From: Tretioscincus oriximinensis
Taxonomy: Eukaryota > Chordata > Lepidosauria > Squamata > Gymnophthalmidae
NCBI GenBank assembly: GCA_022410635.1
Contig: JAJVDF010000258.1
Coordinates: 499,297 to 563,296, forward strand
Reading direction: 5' to 3'
Length of the DNA: 64,000 nucleotides
Positions within the stretch are counted from its first letter, which is position 1, and every line of letters starts with the position of its first letter. Shown piece after piece: positions 38,037 through 48,016 of this stretch. A program made the translations under genes and the position numbers. The notes below the pieces were generated by a model. It searched no databases, was not told where the DNA came from, and saw only the letters and a program-made list of their open reading frames with translations.

Positions 38037-38336
38037 GATAAGAGCAGGGGTCCTCAAACTATGGCCTGCTGGCCACATGCATTCCACCAAGGACATTTAT
38101 CCAGCCCGCAAGATGTGTTGTCATCGTTGTCTGTCCTGATTAGCAACCAACTAGTCCCAGGCTCACAGTAACACACCCCTTGCCTTTTCAATAGTGCATG
38201 TGCACAATGTGCACTTCATGACACTAGGTGGCTCCAAAACTAGGAATTTTTAAAACATTATAATCCAGCCCTCCAACGGTCTGAGGAACAGTGAACTGGC
38301 CCCTGTTTAAAAAGTTTGAGGATCCCTGGATAAGAG
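38037..38336. mobile_element. hAT-type miniature transposon, 284 bp, perfect target duplication
   Basis: The element, 38045-38328, is flanked by the exact 8-bp duplication gataagag (38037-38044 and 38329-38336). The inverted ends read caggggtcctcaaact and agtttgaggatccctg, matching at nearly every base over 16 bp. Inner words such as ggcctgctggccaca and ccagcccgcaag are usual for Charlie-like hAT elements. It has no open frame and depended on an enzyme in trans. Confidence 0.93.
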
Positions 38337-38499
38337 CCTTGAAGAATGTGGCACTGCCATACAGACAGAAACTGCAGGTGCCTTTAGAAGGGGGGGGGAA
38401 CCCTGTTAGGTTTTTTTCACTTCAGAGAAGTGGGGATTGCACATACAGTAAGTATATGATACCTTAATGTAATTGGCACAAGGTAGGTATTTGTTTCCT

Positions 38500-38590
38500 T
38501 TTTTATTTTCATTTCTATATCACCCTATAGCCGAAGGTCTCGAGGTGGCTAACATTTAAAATAGAATATATTAAAACAATGGCCGAAAGT
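38500..38590 (-). mobile_element. L2-like LINE tail remnant
   Basis: The plus strand reads tatatcaccctatagccgaa, then ggtctcgaggtggctaacat. Reverse-complemented it gives tagccacctcgagacc...ggctatagggtgatata, the form of an L2-type LINE tail. The SINE family in this window ends in a similar block. The fragment is short and old. Confidence 0.5.
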
Positions 38591-38945
38591 AGGGAAGGGG
38601 GAGCTATTTTTCCACCAAAGGCCAGGTTATAGAAGTGCATCTTCTCTTCTAGAGATAAAGCTAGAAACAGGATGAAGGCTAATAACTATGTTTAGGCTGG
38701 TTAAATAATACAAAAGAACAAAAGAGAAAGCTAGGAAAAGGTGAAAAGGGAAACATAGATAGTTAAGGTCTATGGAAAAGAAGAATAAAAAATAGAAGGG
38801 CCAAGAGAGTTATTTTTCACAGTTTGTTTGTACCTCAAGTAGAGGAGGATGTTGAAAAGATGTTGTTAGGTTTTGGGAGTCCCAATTGGGTCTACAAGTT
38901 GTTTCAAATTCAATGGTCTTATTCAGTGGATGGAAGCATATAGAT

Positions 38946-39080
38946 GAACATAAGAACGTAAGAGGAACCCTGCTGAATTGGGCTGGGGCCCATCTAGTCC
39001 ATCATTCTGTCTCACACAGTGGCCCACCAATTGCACCTGGGCAATCTGGAACAGAAGAAGGCCAAATCTTCACCTACAAT
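38946..39080 (-). mobile_element. CR1 LINE 3' end (TTATGTTC lineage), short copy
   Basis: It starts with two tandem octamers (gaacataa, gaacgtaa) and continues through gctggggcccatctagtcca, ctcacacagtggcccacc and cacctgggcaatctgg. It is truncated after about 135 bases. Confidence 0.9.
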
Positions 39081-40661
39081 CATGTATCCTCTCGTTTAAT
39101 TATGGAAATTTCATTACCGATTACTTTTGATTATAAGCAGTCAGAGTTCAAGAGGTAAAATATATTTTGTGGGGCAGATAAAACCTGTGATGTATGTATT
39201 CATTTAAGATGAGAGAGAGGATCTGATTCTGGACATTATAAACCTTAGTTGAAATGTTTTGTTATCTGAGTACCTTTGTTTTCTGCATGATTTTTTTTCT
39301 TTTTCACTTTTGGACACAACAGAGAAGATGTGATGTCATACTATAGGGTAAAGTGATATTTGCAGAACTAGGTGACTGTAAATTCAAATCAAAGCAAAGT
39401 CTTTAAAAATTGAATGCCATAGTACCTTAAATTGTTTTCTCATTTCTTCTCAATCAATTAATTTCCTTTTGTTTCTTTTTAAAAAAGCATTTTCTTTTAA
39501 AAAATGCATGTTTTATTTTGAGAAACAAATATGAAACAAAAACTTCTTTACCTGTTTCACTTCTTAAAAGGTACAGGGACTTTAATAAAAAAAACATCAA
39601 AATAATATGTGAACATATTCAAATTATGACAAGTGAGGAAATTGCTATAGCACTGAAGCGTCTACTGTAGCATCAAAATACAGTAATGGAAAAAAGATCA
39701 GTGGTAGCCGTGTCAAATGCTCCTAGCATTCCAACAGTGTGGTTTTTACTTTCTGAGAACATTCTGAGGTTTCTATAGTCTTCTGATGGGTGAAAATAGA
39801 AATGTTGTTGGAACCAAAGTAATATATGACAACATCTACTAATCTTCTCTTTCCTGAAATCAGAATTTAAGTTTTAGAATATGTTTTACAAAGTTCAAGT
39901 TAAGAAACAGATTGTTCATTGCTATTTATTCACACTACTGTTCATCCACTTGACTGATGAAATAGAAGGTACACCTTTGTTTTCCAGACTAATTCACAAC
40001 CTATTTGTGGGATACCCCAAATCACAATGCTTGGAGTCATCGTGCATACAGCACCCCTTCAGATCATTTCTAGTTCAGATCATGACACTGGAAGTACAGA
40101 AAACGTGTGTGTGTACACATTGGAGTATCTTCAAATCAATATTGCATTTTTCATGTGCATACTAGGTACATGTGTTACTGTAATTATTATTTTTAAATTC
40201 TTGAAAGGACAATGGCCACCTTGAGCCAAGTATGCGGATTCTAAACATTATGAATTAATGTTTCAGTAGCATACACTTTCAGGGAATCTGAAAATCCAGT
40301 TGTATTAGGTCATTCAAGTTCATTCAAAACAACAGGTGAAAGTGAAATAATCATTCTTCTGAATCTCATATTTATATACATATTACCTCACAAATGGTTC
40401 TGTAAAAGTTACTTTAAATACTATGGAACTGAAAAGCCTCACAGATATAGCTATTTCTCTGTGAAGCTAATGAAAGCATTTTTTCATTGAGCTGTACTTT
40501 TTGTTAAATGACAGCAATATTGAAGAGCATTTTTTTAAGAACTGCCTTAGATTATTTGCTTATTGTCTTCAAATAGTAAATGCACTTAGTCATTTAGACT
40601 TATTGAGATAAAACAACTGTTAAATGGGATGAGAATCACATGCCTCCATTAGAAAGAAGTA
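39081..40661. other. AT-rich non-coding DNA, nothing recognised
   Basis: Two overlapping frames (39881-40165 and 40027-40224) have no recognisable motif. No mobile-element ends were found. Confidence 0.35.
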
Positions 40662-40700
40662 TGAGGAGGAGGAGGATAAGGAGAAGAAGAAGAAGAGGGA
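40662..40700 (+). repeat. GGA/GAA simple repeat
   Basis: A run of GAGGAGG-type triplets passes into GAAGAAGAA triplets. It lies just upstream of a CR1 copy. Confidence 0.9.
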
Positions 40701-40717
40701 TCAACATTGTTCTCATT

Positions 40718-40983
40718 AGCACATGGAAGGACTAGAAACAATGGAATGAAACTGCAAGGGAGTAGATTTAGATTAGATATCAGATAAAACTTTCTAACAG
40801 TCAGGGTGATAAATCAGTGAAACAGTTTGCCACAGTGGGTGGTGAGTTCGCCTTCCCTGGAAGTTTTCAAACAGAGACTGGACAGTCATCTGTCTGGGAT
40901 GGTTTAATGAATCCTGCATCGAGCAGGGGGTTGGACCCGATGACCCTGGAGGTCCCTTCCGACTCTATGATTCTATGATTCTA
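40718..40983 (+). mobile_element. CR1 LINE 3' end (ATTCTATG lineage), young copy
   Basis: Sense-strand CR1 3' end with the expected order: aaacaatgga start, gattagatatcagataaaac, ctaacagtcagggtgata, then gggggttggacccgatgacc. It ends in tandem attctatg octamers at 40968-40983. It is truncated 5' as usual. It matches 21662-21762 almost base for base over the shared 100 bases. Confidence 0.93.
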
Positions 40984-41280
40984 AGAACTGGGTTCTTATA
41001 CCCCGCTTTTCTCACCTTTCAAAGGGACTTAAAGCGGCTTACAAAGGTATTTTTGCCCAAAGGCTTACATTCTATCTTCCCCACCAGGCGGTGGTTTTCA
41101 TGAATCTACTTGCAGTCAGTTGCAATTTCTTGCAATTCATGCTTTCGAATAGCTGGGTTGGCTAGAGGTACTGGCTAGTGGAAGGTGCTCACCCCTCCCC
41201 ACGTCCGACACAGGGCTTCGAAATCCGATCTCCCAGATGAGAGATGTATTCCTTAGCGACTGAGCTATCCGTGTCTGCTT
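40984..41280 (-). mobile_element. tRNA-derived SINE, copy 2 (best preserved)
   Basis: On the minus strand the head carries a clean box A, TAGCTCAGTCGCTAAGG (41251-41267), and a clean box B, GGATTTCGAAGCC (41214-41226), the two internal polymerase III promoter elements of a tRNA. The body follows, with cccagctattcgaaagcatg, then the tail gtaagccgctttaagtcc and gcggggtataagaaccca. It is the most complete of the three copies. Its 3' end meets the 3' end of the CR1 copy directly, tail to tail, at 40983/40984. Confidence 0.92.
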
Positions 41281-43142
41281 AAGGAAAGAAAAAGAAATAA
41301 AGGGATTTAAAAGCATATTTTAGTGGAGTCGAGTCTTTGCCCCCATATCCTTCTGCAACCTTCCTCCTGTGCATAGAAAGTTCTATATTTGGCAATGCTC
41401 CATACATCCCAAGCAGAACTAAAGGAAAGCCATTCCATGGTGCTTTATGGGACTGTTTTGTAATATCTGTTTTTTTAATAAGTTTTGTTACATTTGAAGC
41501 ACATTGAGAAACAGTGGTTAGTCAAAGTCGGGCCATTAATACTTCTGATGTTCTTCTGAACTTTATGGTTGGCCCACTTAAGTCTTTCAAGCTTGTTGAA
41601 TGCAGTGGTATTTCTTTTGTGTCATACTGTGTTTTGTGATTTTGGCATATAAAGGAAGACCATCCCAACAATGAGTTAAAACGCGAGACTGTATTCATGA
41701 CTTGCTGCTTACAGACATCAGGGATGAAGATATTTAGAAAAAAGTGTCCTCTCAGGAATAATCCACATGTTCATGTATTTGTCATGATGAAATGGCAGTA
41801 GAAGCTCTCACAACCAGGAATACCATGATTATGTTCACACAAACACCTATATGTGGCGTATTTTAGGGGAGTCCACTCACACCTGTCTTGTTTGTTGCAC
41901 TCTGGTGCTGGGGCCTCCTCACACAGTCAGCTCCTTGATTGGCTTTTAGAGCATTGTCTCATGAGACTTCGAGACCTTGCTGCAGAAGAGAGGAAGCCCT
42001 GATGCTGAAATAAAAGAAAGAAACCAGACACAAAAATGGGACAAACTGGTTTTTTAGGGGAATTATCCAGTTTTCCCTGCAGGATCTTAGGCTAGAAGGC
42101 TGATGTCATGAACTGCTTCTAAAGCGGAGTATAGCTGACTAGCGTGCATTACCATAGGGAAAAGGGGATGTGGAAGGAGTTCTGAGGCATGATAATACAA
42201 AAATGTGAAATCTTTATTAAAAACAAGGAAAAAATCAATTTAAACAGTGGCTGCAATAGCCAGCAATCATGGCACCAAGATTTCCATACTGTGGTCAAGG
42301 GAGGGTTTTTAAAAATGCTCGTAACAATGCCAGTGTCTGCGCGTGGATGGAGCACTTCCTCCANTGTTAGTTCATGATTTTCTCGCTCTCAGAAGGATCA
42401 CGGCAAAGGGCCTTTTCCATGCAATTACCATGGATGGCCCACGATTTACTGTTGTAGAACTGCCTCCAAAGCACTTCCATCCAGCTTCAGGACTGCCCTT
42501 TGGATGCAGCCCATAGTTGTTTAGTACCATAATAAAAACTTACAATTTGATCAGAATTAATTCAGTTTAATATCAAAATATGCCTAAGAGAAAAAACAGT
42601 ATATGATAGTTACTTCCCTGTCATGGGTCACAAAAAATCTTGTAGAGCAATCTGGAAAGACATATATAATATTTGAATAGTTTTATAGGCCCTCTAAAAG
42701 CAGTGAGTTACTTTAACAGTCTTATAATACTGTCTTTGAAACATTAGGGTTTTTTAAAAAGAAGAACGAAGTACGCTTAAATGGATTTTTTTGTGTTGTG
42801 TTAGTGTACCACTGAATACTCAGGTATCCATGATTGTATCTAGCATATTTGCAAACAAGAATTGCTCAATAAAACAGTCCATGTTCACAAGCATTGAAGC
42901 TGATTTGGTTTGATTGAACATAGGGCATGTGAATAGCACATAGAAATGCATGGCTGCTATTCTATTTCTATATGCTAGGCCATATTTTGAGTGTATGATG
43001 TCCCTGTATAGTAATTTTTTATGCCCTTTCTTTTCCCAGAGGGGTCAAGCAGGCGGACACAGAGGAGGTCAGTTGGGTTGGGGTCAGGGGTCAGGTAGGC
43101 AGAGCAACCAGCATTTTTATTCATACTCTTTAACTCAGCCTT
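41281..43142. other. Non-coding, possible old DNA element at 41.8-42.5 kb
   Basis: Positions 42022-42080 (aaaatgggacaaactgg, then aggggaattatccag) resemble 49868-49912. The segment ends near 42517 with ggatgcagccc, the reverse complement of the gggctgcatcc that starts the related stretch at 49550. This suggests a dispersed non-autonomous DNA element, but complete ends were not delimited. No gene is seen. Confidence 0.35.
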
Positions 43143-43294
43143 CTGGTCATACCAGAATTTAAATCCAGCTACAACCCACATTAGGAATGGAAAAATAATA
43201 ATAAAAGTGCTAGACAAATAGCATTTTTTTATTCCAAGAGCACTGGTAGTCACACCAGAATTTAAATCCAGCTTCAACTCAAATTAGAAATGGA
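43143..43294. repeat. Direct duplication, about 50 bp at 100-bp spacing
   Basis: Positions 43143-43192 and 43243-43294 both read ctggt, then cagaatttaaatccagct, then a related end ttaggaatgga/ttagaaatgga. They match at roughly 85 percent of positions. The intervening sequence is unrelated. Confidence 0.75.
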
Positions 43295-43312
43295 TTTATT
43301 TAAACAAACAAA

Positions 43313-43351
43313 ACTATTATTATTATTGTTGTTTGTTGTTGTTGTTATTAA
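43313..43351 (+). repeat. TTA/TTG simple repeat
   Basis: Triplets of TAT/ATT pass into TTG repeats, then back to TTA. Confidence 0.85.
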
Positions 43352-44896
43352 TGTAGGTGTAGAAAAAATGTTTTTTGGGTAGAAAAATTGCCAAAAGTGG
43401 GATGAACTCAAAACTAATGTGAACTATTTGAAATTCAATCACTACATGTCTATACCATGTTTTATTATAATGCTGCATTGGGATGGACTTTCAAAGTTCT
43501 TAAAAAAGTCAGTTCCATTAATTTTTTATGGAGATAGGCTATTACAATTAAGGATCCCTATCATCCGTATGATTTTTAAAACATTTACAATCTTCTTTTG
43601 AATTGAATCAGTTCTAGAATCGAATTTGCATAAAATTTTACAGCTAAAGGCTGATTTTTTCCCTAGCCATTGTTCCTAAAAATATTAAAGAAAAACGTTT
43701 CCTGGTCCTAGCGAAGGAATATAATTTTGCCGTGCAGGCAGATAAATCATATATTATTAAAATGATACAGCAGCTTTGCCTTTTAAAGGCAATTTTGCAA
43801 AGCATGTTTAAATCTTTGAACAAAAGTTGAAAGCACTATCTTCTCATCAAGCTGATTGCATCTGCCTATTCACTTAAAATAAGCAGTTGTGTGGTGCTGA
43901 ACATGCGAACCACTGCATTATAAGTCAGAATTTTTTTCCCAGTGAATACTTTATAGATCTTCTTAATGTTAACCTTTTATTCTCCAAGCAGTATAATTGC
44001 TTGTTCTGTCCTAAAAAAAGACTGAACTTCTAATTATTTTCTTACATATGATTGTATCTGAAACTGCTGTATATGGCTTTAATATCTTATTTGTAGTAAT
44101 TATGAAACAATCTAATCCATAATAAGCATGAATTAAGTAATCCAGTCGTTCTGTCACAAAGGCAGGTTGGGATTTGGTAGAATTATATGGCAAAATGGTC
44201 ACCTGGACTACGGTCCTGTCTACACTGGACATTATTGCAGGATTAGTGGCTAAGCCTGCAAAATTGGGCTTGGTTTGGCAATCAGACATACAAAGCGATG
44301 GCAGAGAAAGTTGCTCCTAGCTCCCACTGACCCTTCCCCCTGGTGCAGCTGTGGCTGGCATGGAAAGGTGTTTCCCAGGCCCCCCAGTGGGAGCATGTGC
44401 CGCACACGTCAGGGCAGCACACACTGTGGTCATTGGTGAATGGTGTTTGTGGATGCTATGGGCATTGGCAGGCAGCTGCAGTGTGAACCATATGCATTGA
44501 TAGGTGGTAGCAGTGAATTTGGGCTGGATGCCAGAGGCTGCCCTCTCTGCCTAAAGCACCATTACCACAGATGCACGTGCACCCAGTCCAGCATTCCAAG
44601 CCCTGNCATTAGTCTATCAAGATTAATGGCAGACCTCAGAATATTGGATTTGTCGATGCATTTCTTATTATTTGTAGAGATACAAAGTCATAGTGTTGAT
44701 GGAACAATAATGTAACATTTTTCACAAAGGTTTCTGAACCCTCCCTGCTCTACTTTAGAAGAAAAAACAATCAAATACTGGTGCCACAGCTCTCCCTCAA
44801 AAGTCAGAGCAGAGCTACAAGGTTGTTGACAATTTCTGCTTTATAGCCAACTAGTGGAGGCCCACAAAAAATGCATGGGACAAGGGTTTCCTTCCC
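43352..44896. other. Non-coding; part shares a repeat with 47.5 kb
   Basis: Positions 44505-44546 (gcagtgaatttgggctggat, then gccagaggctgccctctctg) resemble 47514-47555 at about 80 percent. Both are GC-richer patches, so an unclassified interspersed repeat is likely. The 91-codon frame at 44440-44715 comes from it. Nothing else is recognised. Confidence 0.4.
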
Positions 44897-45420
44897 CAAC
44901 CATTCCTTATTTTTCTCTTCTTCTCTCTTCCTCTCTCTTCCTCCCTCTTCCTCCCTCCTCTCCTTGTTTTCCCCCTCCCTCTCTTCCTCTTTTTCTCTTC
45001 TTCTCTCCCTCCCACAAGGGCCCTTTCTTTCCTCCTCCTCCTCTTGCTCCTTTTGTCCATGTCCCTCCTCCTCTTCCTCCCTCCCACTCCCTTTCCTCCC
45101 TGCCCCTCCTTTTCATAACTAGCCACCTACCCTCCTGCCTGCCTGCCTGCCTACCTACCTTCCTTCCTACTGCTTGCCTCCCTTCTCCCTTCCTTCGTCC
45201 CTCCATCCCCAACCCCTCCTTGTTTTCTCCATCTCCCTCCCTCCCTCTAGACTCCCATCTTCTTTACCTTCATCATCTTATGTTATTCTTCAGTTTCTTC
45301 TTCAGCTTCTGTTTCTTCCTCTTCTTCTCTGCCTTCTTCCTTCCTCCCCTTCTCCTGCATCCCTCCTCTCTTGCTACCTCTTTTCTTCCTGTTCTTTACC
45401 CGCCCCCTCCTCCTCTAAGG
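44897..45420 (+). repeat. Long polypyrimidine (CT-rich) tract
   Basis: More than 500 bases are overwhelmingly C and T on the plus strand, with CCT/CTC/TTCC words and a (CCTG)n-(CCTA)n-(CCTT)n run at about 45131-45172. The long Ser/Pro/Leu-rich or Arg/Glu/Gly-rich frames on both strands (the longest 247 codons) are products of this composition and should not be read as genes. Such tracts can form triplex DNA. Confidence 0.93.
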
Positions 45421-45430
45421 AGTAGAAAAG

Positions 45431-45474
45431 CTTTCTCTATTGCTAGAGTGCCCATCCACCCTAGCAATAGAAAA
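45431..45474. repeat. Short inverted repeat between the CT and GA tracts
   Basis: The arm tttctctattgctag (about 45432-45446) and the arm ctagcaatagaaaa (45461-45474) can pair with one mismatch around a 14-base loop. The pair lies at the transition between the two tracts. Confidence 0.8.
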
Positions 45475-45544
45475 CAGATCACCATTTGCAGCCTGGACTC
45501 CATGCAAGAAGCACGGAGGCAGCAAAACTGTGGGCTGACCCTCA

Positions 45545-45862
45545 CAGAGCCTAAAGTTGGTAGTGGGAGGGGGGGAGAAGGGGAGGGGAAAGGTTAGAGT
45601 GCTGGGGTAGTGGAGGTGGGGTTGGGAGGAGTTGGCACAAGGGGTGGGGGAGGGTGGCAGAAGCCAAACTATGTGATGTGCAGCTTGGCTTCCGCAATGG
45701 TAGGAGGGAGGAGAGAGAGAAAAGGTAAATGGGTACTGTGGTGGCAGCAGTGGGAAGAGGGAGGAAAAGGATAAGTGGGTGATTGGGTGGGATGGGGATG
45801 GGGAGGAGGCAATGGAGGGGGGGTATGAAAGAGGGAGAGATAGGGCAGAGGGGTAGGCACAA
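45545..45862 (+). repeat. Purine-rich, G-rich tract
   Basis: About 300 bases are mostly G and A on the plus strand, complementary in composition to the upstream CT tract. Several G-runs lie close together (gggagggggggagaagggga at about 45555), compatible with G-quadruplex folding. The 191-codon and shorter minus-strand frames are Pro/Ser/Leu-rich artefacts. Confidence 0.88.
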
Positions 45863-47914
45863 TCATAGAGGTACGTTACCGGAGAAACCCAGACGTCTCC
45901 TGGCCTAGTACAGGAAGTAAGGCAGGGGCCGCTGGGGATCAGAGAGTCTGTGTTTACGGTGGCAGCCTCCTTTGAGCCCGACGGGGTCATTGGTGCTCAC
46001 TGAGGCAGAGGGAGACCATGATGTTGGCAGTAACCTCTGTCTGCTGCCTGTGCTCCCCTGTTCCATGCCGTAGCCCACACTTGACCTTCACAGAACGGCA
46101 GCCTAATGACCACCACTCACAAGATCAAATCCTGGGAGGAAATTACCTCCCCATTTACCCAGACAGGTGGCAATACCACCAATATCTGGGCCGAAAAGGT
46201 TCCAGCACAATGACGTAGTGGTAACATCTTTCAAATAGTACTTCAGAAAGCTTATGACAGTAAGTAATCTATTATTTTTCTAAAAGATTAATATTAGTAA
46301 CCATGATAAAAGGAGTAATTATAGAAGTAATTATCACTATCACCAACATTATAACAATTGATGTTGACTCTGTCATAATGCTATCTTTCTTTCTCTTCAG
46401 AACGCTGTTCATAAGGTAAAAGGAAAAGGGTATGTGCATAAGGAGACCCTTAAAATTAACTCAAGCAAGAGGAGTGGTGTGCTCATGGCCATGCTATTCT
46501 ATTACTTCCAGATTTTGTGGTCTGGGGGGAACTTTGAAAACTGCTTAACTTTTTTCCTGCAAATTTAAAAGTCCCGGAATGGGTCCATAAAGAGTTCATA
46601 GGAAATGGGTCTAGGAGCCAACCATACTCTATTCTTAGAGGATGTCAATGGCAGCAATAGGTATGGGAGCAAATGTCGTGTCTTTATCTTTTCTTCTGCA
46701 TTACAAGAAGATGTACACAGCGTCCCTTGATTCTTCTGTGAGCTCCTGTTGTGCATCCAGCCTATGTTTTGCATTCATTCATTTCTGTACAAGTGAAGAG
46801 ATGTGATGTAGGGCATCTGTGTATTTCTGAGACAGAAAAGGAAGGGAAATGGAACAGAAAAAACACAATTAATAAGAATAGTCATTTGAACTCCTGCAGT
46901 CATTTAAACGTTTGCACGGACAGATTTCATTATCCATCTATTACAAATAAGGTCTCACACATAATGAGAGAAAATGAATAGCACACACTTTTTTGCTATG
47001 TGTGAGTGTAACCTAAATTTATTCTATTTGCTCTTCAGAACTAAGTTTTATATTTAGTATTGCGGCAGTGAAAAAACTTTCTATGCATTTTCACTGGAAC
47101 ACTATACTTTTAGACTTATTATTTTGAATTTAACAAGTTATGAAGTAGCTTTCTCTGGAAAGAACCATTGTAATATACTGATGCATCTTTTAAAAATCTA
47201 CAATAGATGGAAGGAAAGAAGGCGATTTCTAGTACTTAAAAGTAGCGCAGCAGAAGGTCAAGTTCTTTTGTACATGAAGCATAAAAACATTTTAAAAATC
47301 ATTGTCTGCTCTGAAGTTGTTTTGCAATATTTATAGCATCACTCATTAAATAATGTGTTTTCATTAAAGTAGAAAATGTGTTCCTTGATTTAATAGTTAA
47401 GTAGTGGAAAAAACGCAGATTTAGGTAGGTGCTCTAGGCGATGGCGGCAGCAGTAGGCAGACAACTTGGTAACAGCAGTGGTGGACGGGCTGCCACAGTG
47501 CTCTTGGTGATGGCTGCAGTGGATTTAGGCCTGATGCCAGAAGCTGTCCTCTTTGCCATATTGGGTAGCCCAAGGTACTGTTGTCATGAGTGCACACATG
47601 CGGAGTTAAACGTTTTGAACCCTGTCGATGGTCCATAATCCCTGTTTTGAATTCCAAATTTTGGTATAAATTAAAATATCCAGTACACTGTGTATGTGTA
47701 ATATGTTTCGTGTGGTTTATATTTAAGTGACGGAAAGGTCATGTCTCTATCATTCCATATCTGTGTCCCCACTGCAAGAAAAAACAGGTGTGAAACCTGT
47801 GTGAAACTTAAATGGCTACTTTGTGTTTCTATCAAATCCAAATTCAAATGGGTTTGGCAATTCTCTGCCTGACTCTTGATGTGATGTTCTGTTGTCTTTT
47901 GCTACTCAGCCATA
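45863..47914. other. Non-coding, one dispersed repeat at 47.4-47.6 kb
   Basis: Positions 47430-47600 are GC-richer and relate to 44505-44546. A short duplicated word, aggtgtgaaacctgtgtgaaa, lies at about 47787-47807. Other sequence is AT-rich, with short motif-free frames. Confidence 0.35.
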
Positions 47915-48016
47915 CCTCCTAATAGAGGTTTCACTAGGCTTCACCATGCATNCAGAATCTCCTATTGCAGATCTTTTCTGACTGCATGGTGAAATGCCCA
48001 TAGCCTCTATTAGGAG
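47915..48016. repeat. Inverted repeat, about 40-bp arms
   Basis: The left arm (47915-47955) contains ctaatagagg and cttcaccatgca. The right arm (47978-48016) contains tgcatggtgaa and cctctattaggag. The arms pair with a few mismatches around a 22-base loop. It is probably part of a foldback miniature element. Confidence 0.75.

Noticed and set aside
45131..45172. CRISPR-like short tandem units
   Set aside because: The CCTG/CCTA/CCTT units are a simple microsatellite without spacers, and the window is clearly eukaryotic.
44854..45597. A 247-codon plus-strand frame and several 80-190-codon frames on both strands
   Set aside because: They lie in a CT-rich then GA-rich tract that lacks stop codons by composition. 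The products are monotonous Ser/Pro/Leu or Arg/Glu/Gly strings without domains.
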